Source: Bryoerythrophyllum caledonicum
Lineage: Eukaryota > Streptophyta > Bryopsida > Pottiales > Pottiaceae
Direction: 5' to 3'
Assembly: GCA_963971425.1 (NCBI GenBank)
Contig: OZ020518.1
Span: 9,031,989-9,095,988 of the forward strand
DNA: 64,000 nucleotides
The translations under genes and the position numbers were made by a program. The notes under the pieces are model-generated. The model was not told the origin of the DNA. It worked only from the letters and a program-made list of their open reading frames with translations, and ran no database searches. Position 1 is the stretch's first letter. Each line of letters opens with the position of its first letter. This document shows, one piece after another, positions 1-12,084 of this stretch.

Positions 1-540
1 CTGACGCAGTGCTCACAACCGCACGTTTGACTTGTAATAGTCAGCAGATCTCATTATCACCCTAATCTGAAACTGAAATCTATGACTACACACAGTAAGA
101 ATGGCAAATTCGACTCCATGGCATATCTTTGCATTAGACTACGGACAGCCAAGTTCTAGTCAGATGCTTCCGATTTAATATTGAAATTTCTCTCCCATTA
201 GTGAATGAAACTAGTATACTATGACTCCATGCAGTCATCAAATTATATGAGTGACTATGTGTAGTGAAGCATATTTGACTTTACAACGTCGTATTAGCTC
301 ACGTGAGTATGATGCAATACAGTCACAACCACACAAGGTTGTCATAACGGACGGGTTGAGGTGATCGGACGGAACAACCGGACGGGCGGTCCGGACGACA
401 CGGACGGACAGTTCGGACAGATTGCCCGAAGTGCACCCAGTAATTTTTTGCAAGTAAGAATTTTTTACTGTGATCGCCACGTCACATACGGACGTGTCAC
501 ACCACCGTGGCACTAGGGCGGGAACGTCTCCGCCCCAAAA

Positions 541-1521
541 TGGTAGGGGCGGAGACGTCACCGCCCCTCCCCGCCCAATTTTGGAATCAGGATCTTTGAA
601 CGGCCATATCTCACTCAAAAATAGTCCAAATTAAGCGTGTGAGATGTTTGTTGGCATCTACGCAAAATTTACATATCAAATCACACCTCAAACGCTTAAT
701 TTGGGCTATTTTTGAGTGAGTTATACCCATTCAAACATTTTGACTCTAAATTTAGGCGGGAAAGGGGCGGGGACGTCAGGGGCGGGGACGTGAGGGCGAG
801 GACTCAACCCTTTGAAGGTTGTAGAGGAACAAAGTTGGGCAAACTCCATTCTCGCCTTGGCAAAGGCCTTCCTCCTTCCCATGCGTTAGAGAAACGATAT
901 TTTTAATGTAAATTTAGTTTTCCTTCCAACTTCTAGGGAATGACATGATTGCCGTGATGATTGAGGAATGCAAAGATCTTGTCGGAACCAAATATAGCGG
1001 CTTTTTGCTCTAAATGATTCTATTGGACTTGAATTAGGAGAAGGAGAACTACGGTCTTCCAATGGGACCGGCGTGAATGTAGTGTTCGTTCATTCTCTTC
1101 ACTAAGCATATGGCCACGGGACATAGGCTAGTGTACAAAGAACTACTCTTTCCCCTCTTGAGGGTAAACACTTTTCCACACTAAGTGCTTCCCTACACTA
1201 ATTGCATTAAAGATAACCGACATGTCATCTCTCCCAAGGGCTTTGTGGGTCCCCATACAACGAGGCCGTGGGATCTCCCACCATAATTGGGTGGACTATG
1301 GTGGTACTTGAATTAGAATGTTGTATTACACTATAAACAACAAATTCTTTTTGACATTTTCAAAGAAGGTAATATTCTTTGCACAAGTGAAACCTCCTTT
1401 ATTATCGACGGACAAATACCATTGAGCAATGTAGTTTTAATGTAAAGATGTGTTCTTAAATGACTCATTTTAAGGTCATATTCAAATTTATGAAGCATAA
1501 TGTCAAATCATCCAATGTCCA
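541..1521 (+). repeat. Left arm of about 1-kb inverted repeat
   Basis: This stretch is the inverted counterpart of about 2832-3825. Over the inner 150 bp I compared (about 1370-1521 against 2832-2985) I found a single difference. Near 880 the arms differ again by one base. The outer part, near 541-720, carries several mismatches and small indels. A transcript through both arms would fold into a long hairpin with a loop of about 1.3 kb. Confidence 0.9.
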
Positions 1522-2831
1522 TATATCCCTTGTGTAACAATTCTTAAACTTTACTTTACAAAGGAATTACGCAACTTAACTTTACAAACGAATTTTTTAA
1601 ACATGCAATGAGAGAATTATATATATCCCCAAACATAAGGGCTCCTGTAAACTTTTAACCACGGAGGAAATGTACAAGTTACTCAACAATAAAATGTTGC
1701 ATGAGTGCCCCACAATAAATACCCCCTTTTCATCCATTGAGAAATAGTGAGAACCTAAATCAGTATAATCTACCATTCAAATTTTGTACCTATTTTTTCC
1801 ATGATATTTTGTATGTATCAATTACATAGTTCTTGGACATTATATCTAATTATATATTACTTATAACCATATTTCACACTTTAAAAGCAATGTATGTTAC
1901 ATGTACTTTCTTTATAAAATTTATCCTAAGTGAATATATTTGCCCCTATTTCTTTATCGTACGTCGTTTCTACAATTTATGCCAGTGGCCCCTTCGAGAT
2001 TACTTTTTTTCCCAACTTCCCCAAAAAGTGTAAATGTGCTCTACTTGGATTAAAATGTATTTTAACAACAAAGAAAATACTTTGTTTTTGGAATCTTAGA
2101 AGAAGGTAATACGCTTTATATATACGTATTCTACAATTGAATCCAATGTTAAGAAGGGGCATGGAAAGATAAACAAAAAAGTTAAGGAACATATAAATAG
2201 TTTGCACGTGTTAGAGGAAATGTAATAGTTTCCATTTGAACATAAAGAAATTGACATTCCCAATTTATAAATACGGCATATGTATAGTACATCACAAAGT
2301 CAAAATTATATTTATTTAGGAAAAGAATTTCATGCAAACCATACAAAGTTCTATTGTTATTGTATATAGACATGTGTTCAACAAAGAAGTTAATAGTTAT
2401 GTCCTATATTGCTAGAAATTTTACTAGAGCTTCTATTGACATTTATATTTTTTGTACACCTATATGTATACTAAAAAACATTTGGTCGTGTGTCTGTCCC
2501 CTACATCCATAGCTTTTACAATAGACATGTTTAATGTGACCTTTTGAAGGTGTCACCCTTAGTTGCAAAGCCTTTTGGAGTTTCATCTAACCTTTGCAAG
2601 GTTTAATCAATTTAAAGTTAAATTGACACCATTTAGTAAGAAGTGTTGTGAGAGAACCACTTTGACTTTGGAACATTGTGGCCTTTAGAGAATGCTTTTA
2701 TTTGCATCATCTTTCTTTATGATTGAATAAAGCGATAAATAATCATAACCTCAACAATTTAAAGATAGATATTTCATCGACCCTGCGGTTATGAAGAGTA
2801 ATTCGTGGATTGTTCCAAAGGGGTTGTTACA

Positions 2832-3825
2832 CATTGGATGATTCGACATTATGCTTCATAAATTTGAATATGACCTTAAAATGAGTCATTTAAGAACACA
2901 TCTTTACATTAAAACTACATTGCTCAATGGTATTTGTCCGTCGATAATAAAGGAGGTTTCACTTGTGCAAAGAATATTACCTTCTTTGAAAATGTCAAAA
3001 AGAATTTGTTGTTTATAGTGTAATACAACACTCTAATTCAAGTACCACCATAGTCCACCCAATTATGGTGGGAGATCCCATGGCCTCGTTGTATGGGGAC
3101 CCACAAAGCCCTTGGGAGAGATGACATGTCGGTTATCTTTAATGCAATTAGTGTAGGGAAGCACTTAGTGTGGAAAAGTGTTTACCCTCAAGAGGGGAAA
3201 GAGTAGTTCTTTGTACACTAGCCTATGTCCCGTGGCCATATGCTTAGTGAAGAGAATGAACGAACACTACATTCACGCCGGTCCCATTGGAAGACCGTAG
3301 TTCTCCTTCTCCTAATTCAAGTCCAATAGAATCATTTAGAGCAAAAAGCCGCTATATTTGGTTCCGACAAGATCTTTGCATTCCTCAATCATCACGGCAA
3401 TCATGTCATTCCCTAGAAGTTGGAAGGAAAACTAAATTTACATTAAAAATATCGTTTCTCTAACGCATAGGAAGGAGGAAGGCCTTTGCCAAGGCGAGAA
3501 TGGAGTTTGCCCAACTTTGTTCCTCTACAACCTTCAAAGGGTTGAGTCCTCGCCCTCACGTCCCCGCCCCTAACGTCCCCGCCCCTTCCCCGCCTAAATT
3601 TGGAGTCAGAATGTTTGAATGGGTATAACTCACTCAAAAATAGCCTAAATCAAGCGTTTGAGGTGTGATTTGACATCTAAATTTTGCGTAGATGCCAAAA
3701 AACATATCACACGCTTAATTTGGACTATTTTTGAGTGAGATATGGCCGTTCAAAGATCCTGATTCCAAAATTGGGCGGGGAGGGGCGGTGACGTCTCCGC
3801 CCCTGCCATTTAGGGGCGGGGACGT
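2832..3825 (-). repeat. Right arm of about 1-kb inverted repeat
   Basis: This is the reverse complement of about 541-1521. The match starts at an ATTGGATGATT motif and runs outward into the GC-rich AGGGGCGG repeats. 1522-2831 between the arms is AT-rich spacer with no convincing gene. Confidence 0.9.
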
Positions 3826-3918
3826 CTCCGCCCCTGCCATTTAGGGGCGGGGACGTCTCCGCCCCTACCATTTAGGGGCGGTGACGACTCCGCCCCTACT
3901 ATTTAGGGGCGGATACGT
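3775..3918. repeat. GC-rich 31-bp palindromic minisatellite
   Basis: About five tandem units of 31 bp, each a CCATTT-like spacer plus a near-palindrome of the form AGGGGCGG-GGACGTC-TCCGCCCCT. The left arm of the fold-back element has only one to two such units (541-570), so the array expanded on the right side only. Confidence 0.85.
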
Positions 3919-4161
3919 CCTTGCGGCCAATATATTATTTTATGTAGTCAACTATTCATTTTTTTAGTTTAAATCCTGCGTGGCAGTACTTTAGTTCATA
4001 CGTGGCTGCCACGTCGCCTATTTTTTACCTTGCAGGTAAGTCAACCATACGTTGACCGTATCGGACGGGCGAGAGCTCTATCGGACGGGCGAATCGGACG
4101 GACGGGCAAATTGGACGTCCGTCCAGTATGACAACCCTGCAACCACATCAAACCACATCAC

Positions 4162-4215
4162 TATTTGAGAATATAGCAGTGGTAGTGATCAAACCACTGC
4201 TATATTCTCAAAATA
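4162..4215. repeat. Near-perfect 22-bp hairpin in CACTA subterminal DNA
   Basis: The arm at 4162-4183 is matched by its reverse complement at 4193-4215 with a single inserted A. The loop is about 9 bases. It lies 22 bp outside the right end of the hAT element. Confidence 0.85.
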
Positions 4216-5039
4216 CCTCACTACAATTAGTCATGTCCATCTCATGATTTCAGCATTGGAGACTATGTATAGTCACTTCGATGTGGCTGTACAGAGTCGT
4301 ATTATCCCAAGTCTATGTATGACATAATGCAGTCACTACCGCAGTACTATGTGTAGTGATAAAACCGTTGATGTGATCACTAATATCTCACTACAATTCG
4401 TCATAGCATTCAGAAGCTATTTCAATATTTGTGACTATGGGTAGTCTAATAGAAGTGACTCCAAAGAGTCTTATTCTCCAAACTCAATGTATGACTCAAT
4501 GCGTGCAAGATCTCATTACCATGCGCAGTGATAAAACCAATCATGTATTAACTGATACCTCACTACATTTAGTCATACCATTTGGAAGCTATTTGAGTAT
4601 TTGTGACTAGGGGTTGCCAAATAGATGTGACTCCAAAGAGTCACGTTCTCCCAACTCAATGAATGACTCAATTTAGTCACCATCTCACTACCATGCGTAG
4701 TGATAAAACCAGTATTATGTTGACTTATACCTCACTAGAAATAGTCATTCATTCAGTCACTATTTACATATGGATGACTACGTGTAGTCATGTATATATG
4801 ACTATCTAGAGTCATATGGACCCAAGTCCCACTGCAGGTCCCGTTTTGAGGTCCCAAAACATTGTGGGAACGCAGTATTGGGAACCAGAAGTGTCCGATA
4901 TAACCCCCACTCAGATTGTCCGAAGCGACTAAGTCAAAATGACTAGAAACAGTGCTAGTCACATTTTGGTTTATGCCCAACTGTAGTCATAAAACCTAGT
5001 CACATTGGGCTGGTTTTCTTGTAGTGTTATTTGTTTTGG

Positions 5040-5757
5040 TCAAGCCATTGACCTCAATACTCTTCTTTAGATTTGTGGCCTCTGTTGCGTTGTTCTGCAC
5101 GTTTTGCGTGACCATCCACGCGTGTTGGAGATAGATTCTAATGCTTAGAGGGCAACGGTGTCACATCTCACAAAGTTCGTGGAAGGAGAGATGCTATTTT
5201 TTTTAAGAGACATGCAAGTGAGGAGCTTCGTGCTCAGCGTGTCTTTGCAGCCTTGGCCAAGGACTTTGGTCGAAATAATGGCCGTGATATCTTCGCCGAG
5301 TTTTATCAACACGACACGAGATTTCCTGAAGATCCCATGAGTGAGGGCATGAATGCCCTCTCTGCTACTATGTAGCAATTATCAGCCGTGCTGGTACGCG
5401 GTGAGTCTTCTACAGTGGAGTTAGAGACGACGGAGTGTGATAATTGGCCTTTGGATTTAGGGCCACATCCTACAAGTGCCGAGGCACAGAAGATACGAGC
5501 GTTTATACGTTTGTATTGTTGTTGTTTTGCCTTTAGTCTCCATGATTTGGAAGGGTATAGAGAGAACCGGATACACATCCAATTGGAGGAGGACCACCCA
5601 ATCTTTTGACCACCGTACAAGTTCAATCTTTCAAAGAAAGTTTGGGTCCAGACTCGTCAAGAGTTCGTGGCCGCCAACTTCATTGAGCTCTCCAACGGCG
5701 AGTACGCTCGTGCCACGGTTATCCCATCAAAGAAGAATATCTTTGGCAATCCGTTTT
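5040..5757 (+). pseudogene. Ty3/gypsy polyprotein fragment (linker plus start of reverse transcriptase)
   Basis: One forward frame reads as the C-terminal gag/linker region and the N-terminal edge of a gypsy reverse transcriptase. Recognisable pieces are EEDHPIF near 5588-5606, PPYKFNLSKKVW after it, and ELSNGEYARATVIPSKK ending near 5740. The last piece is the strand and turn that precede the first RT catalytic block in this family. The frame is broken by TAG near 5372 and TGA at 5607-5609. The TGA falls where the family normally has Arg, so it is probably a decayed CGA. The copy stops at about 5757, before any catalytic aspartates. Confidence 0.75.
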
Positions 5758-5829
5758 AACCTTCCGGGTGGTCAACCCTAAGTTGACCCCTAACGGATCT
5801 CCCCCGACCCTTAACGGACAGACGAACGA

Positions 5830-6736
5830 ACCTCCTGGTCTTTCGGATGGGGACATTCCGTGAACAACCCTGATTGGAGGAGCAGCAGGCCCCTTTTATC
5901 CAAGCGTGTGCAAAGCTTCAGCAGGAGTTGGCAATGGCGGAAGCGGCAATAGTGGAAGCACGAGCAGCCCGGAAGGAAGTGGAGGACAGAGTCACCGCAT
6001 CGCCTTAAGCAGTTGTAGATGTCCGGGAAGCACTGAGTTTTCCGGTTGACACGGTCAACCGGAGCCTCTTCTTCAACAAATGCTTGGAGAAGGAAGGGAA
6101 GATGAACCGGGGCTAGATCATCCGGTTCCCCATGGATCACGGTCGAAAGATGGAGAAGACTTGGAGCCAGATGCACCTCTTGGTCAACAACGTAGTTTGG
6201 AAGGAACTCGTGGTGCCAACCTCATCAATTGGTTTTGGCTCCTCACCAGAAGAAGCCGAGCCATCGAGTAGAGCACCAGGGACTTTCGGAAAGGAGAAGG
6301 AGAAGGAGATTATGAGTACTCCTGATGCGTTGTCACCAATGACTTGGAGTAACCTCCCTCTACCTAGCACGGAGACCCTCAAGTCTTGGAAGGACACGCT
6401 CCCGGCAACGCTCTTCCAATGGACTCTTCCAGTTTTCCGGCTTCCTTCCTTCTCTCCCTCCTCCACCCTCCGGAAGACAACCTCCCCACTATCAGGGGTC
6501 TTTCGGAAGAGACTTCCAACAACATGGACATGATGAGAACCTCGGCCGGCACGGCAGAGAAGGCGACACAGGTGGTGCCACCCACTGAAGATCGGGAGCC
6601 AACTACTCCAGCTTCCGGAAGCAAGAGCCAGGTACCGGAATCGTCTCCGGAGAAGATAGAGAAGGCGAAGGTTGTTGTGGACGAATCCCTTTGGCGTAGG
6701 AGCGGCCAGAATAAGGGTGCCCAGAAGACTTCGTAG
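5830..6736 (+). pseudogene. Family-G gag-like coiled-coil protein, 3' part (copy A)
   Basis: The forward frame is collinear with the reverse-strand gene at 27299-30884. It has a heptad-like Ala/Glu-rich coiled coil (AKLQQELAMAEAAIVEARAA, near 5910-5980), a block around TWSQMHLLVNNV (6150-6190), and a Ser/Pro-rich tail ending at a TAG at 6734-6736. Two internal stops break it: TAA near 6006, and TAG at 6114-6116 where copy B keeps CAG. The upstream capsid-like half is missing. I do not recognise a named function. Because the block recurs four times in the window with retroelement-type ends, I read it as the structural protein of an LTR element. Confidence 0.65.
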
Positions 6737-7948
6737 TTAGGTCTAGGCTTAAAGTTCGGAATTGTTAGTTACTTAGGTTTAGTAGCAATTAACAATGAAG
6801 CTCAGGATTGCACCCGGTTGCCAAACCTTAGGCTAAGAAATTCCAAAACTACCATCCCAGTTAGGAGCGGAAAATCTAGATCTGAGATCCATAATTTTCG
6901 GATCTGAGATCAGATTTCCAAATTTTTGGGGATAAGGCCTTTTTGCTATTAGGATAAGATTTTCCGCTACTAGGATAAGATCTTGTTTCTTCTCGCTGAG
7001 AATGTTTTCAATCTATTACTAATTTGTTTATCTCAAACTTGTGGTGATTGAGTGTTTTCTTGTGAGGAACGGATCCATTGTGGTTGGAGTATGATGACTT
7101 AGTTCTCTTGTGGTGAGTATTAGAGTGTTTGTAATTGAAGTAACCGGTTGGGACTTGCATTGGGAGAACACCTGGAAGAGTTGGAGAAGAGATTAGGGAG
7201 AGCCTTGACATTCTTTAGGGTCCAGAGGTAGCCAGGAGGGGAAGAGACATATTGCAGAGGTGTGTCTTGTAGTCTCTTGGCCCAAAAGATCCGTGTGAAC
7301 CCGGATTCCGATTGAGGCTGGAATCTCCCCCTACGATAGAAAAAAAGCCAGATGTGTATGTCTAGAAGGTCCTTTTGTAAAATGTAAGGCTCACTCAGTA
7401 GAACCACCATAGTACTGTTGTAGTCCAGATTTGCCTCTGCGTGACCGCGTCCGGATGGCCATCCGGATGTTGTGAGAGCGTGGGTCGAGCAGCAATAATT
7501 GTCCACCGGTTAGCGGAGTAGGGAGAGTGGGTGTCTAGCCACCTTAAGTTACCAGGCAGTGGGTGTCTAGCCACTTTAAGTCGCAAAACGGTGAAGAATC
7601 CGGCCACTTACACAAAACAGTATCAGTGGCCTTCCGGTCACTCGTTTAAACCGTCTGGAAGACTCTAAGGAAGAACAGAGATAAATAAAACTCCTTCCCA
7701 GTTGTCCGGAAATTAGTTCCAGAAGCTATTCTAAAATCTCCAAAATCCGGAAGGATCTGGATATTGAGCAAAAAAATGAGTAGGAAGCTAACATGTGGAG
7801 TAGTGTTTGATAGTTTAGTTTTTGGTAGTTCATTCAGAAAAAAAAACAATAGGTCTCTGTGGGAACGACACCGGAGCAATTTACTTTGGTTGTATTTAAT
7901 GACAATTAATTGCTAACCGGAGGAATACTGACCCAACGACTTGCGACA
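6737..7948 (+). mobile_element. Family-G element 3' non-coding region and terminus (copy A)
   Basis: This stretch is homologous, in opposite orientation, to 26041-27298 of copy B. It ends with ...CGACTTGCGACA at 7948, the counterpart of copy B's terminus TGTTGCAAGTCG (26041). About 90 bp before the end lies a purine-rich tract followed by TGTGGGAACGACACCGG, the possible start of a very short 3' LTR. The next base, 7949, is inside a gypsy gag gene, so copy A is inserted there. Its left end looks truncated. Confidence 0.65.
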
Positions 7949-10230
7949 CCCCAACCTTCTCTGTAGGCTTGGCCGCCTCAATCATGGACTCGGCCTTCCC
8001 CGCCCCTGCCCCCTTCTTATTGGAGCAATTAGGGTATTGTTTGGTATGTCCAGCTTCTCTACATGTCCAACAATGCACAACATTTTCGGATTGTGCCTCC
8101 GCCAAGCTACTAGTAGTTATAGCAAGCATCTTGGGCTTCGGAGCCTCCAATAGTGACGTCACCAAATCCGTGGTCTTGCTCACGCCAAGTGCTCTATCAA
8201 GCGCTTCCACCTCGGCAAAAGCCTGTGCCAAAGTGGCGTTTCTGTGATACCAAAAAAGAAGATGCGGACCAATGAAATCCACCATCCGCTAATATATCTT
8301 GGATATGAAGATCTTCACAAACTCACACTTTGTGAACACATCACCGGCCTCCGTTGACAATCGTGCCAACCAAGTATACATAGTGCGTGGGATATCCTCC
8401 TTCTCCCGGCACAAATCTTGGATGCGCTGCATCTGATCAGGCATGAACCCTCTGTACTCCTCCTATAGATGTGCCATAAATAGCGCGAGTAGATCAAAGG
8501 TTGGCGGATTGACAACCGCCACCAATGTCGCACGTGTGGCTACATCCAAACAAGACATGGCCCCTATGCGAGTCCATTTGCCCACAATGACAACACCTTT
8601 ACCCCTTGAGTCCTCATCGAGGAAACTTTCTTCCACCTTGGACTCCTCGGTAGAAGTCGAGAGTTGGACAACCGCACTCTCCTTCAGCGCAGTCACCAAC
8701 TCCACACACTTGCATCAATACTCCTCAACGAGGCTGTAGAGCCTAAATATCAATTTTAGTTTTTTTCTAAAACTTACAGTTTAAAAGAATTAAAATAACT
8801 AAAAAAATAGTTAGTTATTAGTAAAAGTTAAGAGAATTTTTAAAAATAAATAAAAATCTTGAAATAGCTTAAAGGAAATAATGCTAGTATGAAAGAAATT
8901 AAGGAAAAGACTTAATGGAATAGTCACACCTATTAATTAGTTGAAAAGGTTTAAAGAAACTTGAAAGGATAGAAGTGGAAGGAAAAAACCTTTTAGAAAA
9001 AAGTGTGACTCTTCATAGTTTTAGTTTAAGTGGAGTAGGAATTCATTTTTGAATTCACCACATTGAAGAAGCAATTGTGAGTCCTAGCTTGGAGCTAGTA
9101 ATTCTTGCAATGGTTGAAAGAATATTTATGTGAATATATATTGTGTTGTGTAAATTGTATTGATTCTAATTGATTAAGTAAACTTTGCACATGTGACTTG
9201 TGTAAGTGATTTTTAATAATTAAGAAAGTGGAAATTTATTTGATTATAATATCTTAAAATTGTTAGGCAATTTAAGAAGATTTAATATTGCACTTATTGA
9301 ATAAGTGACATTAAAAGAAAATAAAACATATTTAAAAACTAAATATACTTGTGAATAAGAATTTTAGTAACAATAATCAAATTATAAGATAAGAATTCTT
9401 TTAGTGAAAGTTAATTGATTAATCTTAAGGAATTAATTGCATTAAAGAAAATAGAGTTATTTTAGAAGAATTGAATTACTTTAAGATTAAGAGTATTACA
9501 TGGTAAATTTAATTAAAGGAATTAAATTTGATTGAAAATGAATGTGTTGGAGTATAGAATTCAAAGTGAATTATTTTTTAATTAACTTCTAACAAATGAA
9601 ATTGTTTAAATTAATGTGTGTGATTGATGAGCCACTTGGAGCTTAAAAGTTTAGTTGTGGACGTACGTGATTAAAGAAAGAAGTATTAATTGCTTGACGT
9701 AATTAATGAATTAATAATCAACCAAATAATAAAGAAACAAAGCAATGAGTTATAATAATGGACAAGCTCCATTAGCCTAGCTAGGCTTAGTTAAAGGTTG
9801 GGCACACACACAAGGAAGACAGAGAGCAAGGCTCTTTGCCGCAATCACTCTTCATCTTGTGTCAACATTGAAATTCCCAATTCTTTGAGACTGTAGATTG
9901 TTTAACCTAAAAATCTTTAAATAAATGCATCATAGTTTAAATTTTGTTACAAGAGACATATTTTAAGTGATAATTATATTAAATTACCTAACCACTAGAC
10001 GCTAGACCATCCCGGGAAGAATTTAGAATCATATGGAGACTTGTGAGTCTTGGGTATTTTGCGAGTGTGGATTTTACGGTTTACAGAGGCGCATGTCTAC
10101 CTCGTGCTGAATGATCCACATCATGTATGTGTAAAGGGCCTCGAGCTCCAAATATTGCGGCAAGAGCTTAAACTCATACCACTTGTTAAACGACAGGCAT
10201 CCGCTGGCCCTTTTCGTTCATCCAGGTCTG
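7949..10230 (-). pseudogene. gag: Ty3/gypsy-type gag gene, split by a solo LTR
   Basis: The reverse strand carries one frame on both sides of the solo LTR at 8735-10085. Removing the LTR and one copy of its target duplication joins the frame exactly. The N-terminal part (10230-10086) includes NKWYEFKLLPQYLELEALY. The middle has the helical capsid-like region with DLCREKEDIPRTMYTWLARL (near 8430-8370). The C-terminus has a zinc knuckle CWTCREAGH...C near 8080-8030, with six residues instead of the usual four before the last Cys. In-frame stops are TAG at 8465-8463 and 8291-8289 and a TGA just right of 8710. The frame is cut off at 7949 by copy A of family G, so protease and later domains are absent. 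Confidence 0.75.
8735..10085 (+). mobile_element. Solo LTR, family L, copy 1
   Basis: The element starts TGTAGAGCCTAAAT and ends ACGGTTTACA (TG...CA). It is flanked by a perfect 5-bp duplication GAGGC at 8730-8734 and 10086-10090. It is 1351 bp long, AT-rich and has no coding capacity. It is homologous over its length to 31905-33523 (reverse) and to the split copy beginning at 25142. No internal retrotransposon sequence lies between two copies, so this is a recombination-derived solo LTR. Confidence 0.92.
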
Positions 10231-12080
10231 TAATCGGAAGCGCCAATCAGGTAAGGATATGCCCCTACCCCGTCCCGAGAACCTATCTTGAACAACATGA
10301 TGGAGATTCTCCTCCATGTGGTCAAACGTGCTCACGCCCTAGACCCAAAGCCTACGGCCGATATCCTATGCCGAAACATGCTCAAAAGTCTCATCAAGAT
10401 CCGACCCTGGCCCAAAGTCTTTGACAGAAGCACTCTCCGGGTGGTCTCGTAAATAATAGCGGTAATACTGACTTCAGGTACTCACCGTAAACAAAAACCA
10501 CTTCGAGATCTATCTACAAGTACTATCTAAAGGATAAGGGTACGAACGTGAAAACTGCACCTGCAAAACCACCAAACTTTGTTGTTCACTGGTCATCACC
10601 TCCGGCTAGCATATGTCCAATCACAACCCTCCACATAAATAGGTCTTGTCAACCATGAACTCAACTTCACTCCTTCGGTATCCTATTACAATCTAGAGAC
10701 GACAAAAAATATGGCCATCAAAAAACACCGGCAACAAGTCCGCAATACGGGGGAGGTACCGCACAAGAATCCAGAAATCAAAATCGGATCATCTCCTCCA
10801 AAAACATAGTAGCAGAATGGACAGGCTCAGAGCCACCGGCACACGCCTATGGTGGATGGCCCGAAGTTGTAATACACGCAATGCAAAGAGAAACACTTAA
10901 AAGTATTCCCCCTAATGTCTAAAACTAAGAAGTAGTGGGACGTTGACCAATGAATTTAGAAACACAAATCCTTCAAATGCAATTGACACAATGGGTGATT
11001 TAACGCGCCACTAAGCCTATTCTATATTAAAATTGGATTAAATGGCAAAATCCCTAGCTAAAGGCGCAAATTTAACTTACATCCGAGTCAAATTGTCCAT
11101 GCAAATTACCTCCAAAGTTTAGACACCAATTTTTTTTTTAAAGCCACATAAAATTATGGGTTTTCCAAAGACCTAAAATTTCAATTTGTCTACTCTCCTA
11201 GACTAATACTATTACTAGGAGTACATAACCGCACTCGAAATTGAAAATAATGATTTTCGCATAAGTAGGATTTGCAAAATTCATTTCCACCAACTTTGGC
11301 ACAAAAATTGGCGGTTTAAGGTTTCCGGCACGGTTTAGGGTCCTAACCGAATAACTTACCCAATTTGCAATTGGATCTCTCCCAATGTAAACATAGCTAA
11401 TAAGAAACCGGTTCACGCAATAGCTCGAAACGTTTGCCCAACATTGTGTGAATGGGGTAACAAAAAAATTAGTTCTGAAAAAGTCCTGAACCACTTACAA
11501 TGTGAACGCCCTACTGGAGAAATCAGCTCCAACAACTCCTCTTCCTCCTCCAATTCTTCGGTCTGTCATATCTTCCTCAAAATTTGTCGGATTTGCAAGT
11601 TATTTTTGCATTCTCCTTTATTACACGCGCTCTACAACATCATTCTATATACCCAATTTTTTTAAGCTCATCCAAGCTCAAATTCAAGAACTAAAGAGAG
11701 GAACTTGGGATGATCTTTGTCAAGTGAATAACTAGTAAATCACAAGAGTAGTCAAGCGTCTCGCACTCCACAAAAGAAGAATCAACAAGTGCAAGTAGTA
11801 TAAGAGAATGTAGAGCCTTTACTAATGATAAACAATCACTTACAAACAATAATAATCACTAAACACCCTCAAACTCATGCACAAAGCTTGACTTGGCAAA
11901 GATGTCAAGTCAAAGACGTGTGCAGCGCTATATGTACACACACAACCTTAAGAGGATGAAAATCATCCATGAATGAATGCAATGCGCCGCCGTACGTACC
12001 TAAACCCGTAGATTAGTAACAAACTATTCTACGCTAAAACACTACAATGCGGAGAGGCCCTTGACGCCACGTCAAATGAC
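10231..12080. other. Gene-free stretch, probably decayed retroelement DNA
   Basis: No frame here has a recognisable domain. The first few hundred bases probably continue the gypsy element whose gag is upstream. 11500-11560 is a run of TCC/TTC-rich DNA. Nothing else is supportable. Confidence 0.5.
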
Positions 12081-12084
12081 AGTC

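Larger units (their letters stand above)
334..4139. mobile_element. hAT-type fold-back element nested in the CACTA element
   Basis: The terminal inverted repeats are CAAGGTTGTCAT (334-345) and, read on the reverse strand, CAGGGTTGTCAT (4139-4128). The CAGGG-type start is typical of the hAT superfamily. The element is bracketed by a perfect 8-bp direct duplication, CAACCACA, at 326-333 and 4140-4147, the target-site length hAT transposases make. The inverted repeats continue inward for over 1 kb: diverged in the outer 200-300 bp, then nearly identical. Only about 1.3 kb of AT-rich DNA separates the arms. There is no credible transposase gene; small open frames at 712-906 and 3443-3637 are mirror images of each other. 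The element would need a transposase supplied in trans. Confidence 0.9.
1..5026 (-). mobile_element. CACTA (En/Spm) element, right part with terminus
   Basis: The sequence ending at 5026 reads, on the reverse strand, CACTACAAGAAAACC, the classic terminus of plant CACTA transposons. Inward from it, 4205-4990 holds degenerate subterminal repeats. Most begin with a TCACTAC-type motif followed by a TAGTCAT motif, and they start near 4205, 4387, 4558 and 4730 (spacing 182, 171 and 172 bp). The same GACTA/TAGTC vocabulary returns at 1-330, on the far side of a nested hAT element, so both flanks belong to one CACTA copy whose other end lies left of the window. I see no transposase reading frame, so the visible part is non-autonomous. 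The 3-bp target duplication cannot be tested without the left end. Confidence 0.82.

Noticed and set aside
712-3637. Mirror open frames at 712-906 and 3443-3637 as a conserved small gene
   Set aside because: They are the same sequence in the two arms of the inverted repeat, so the identity reflects the repeat and not selection on a protein.
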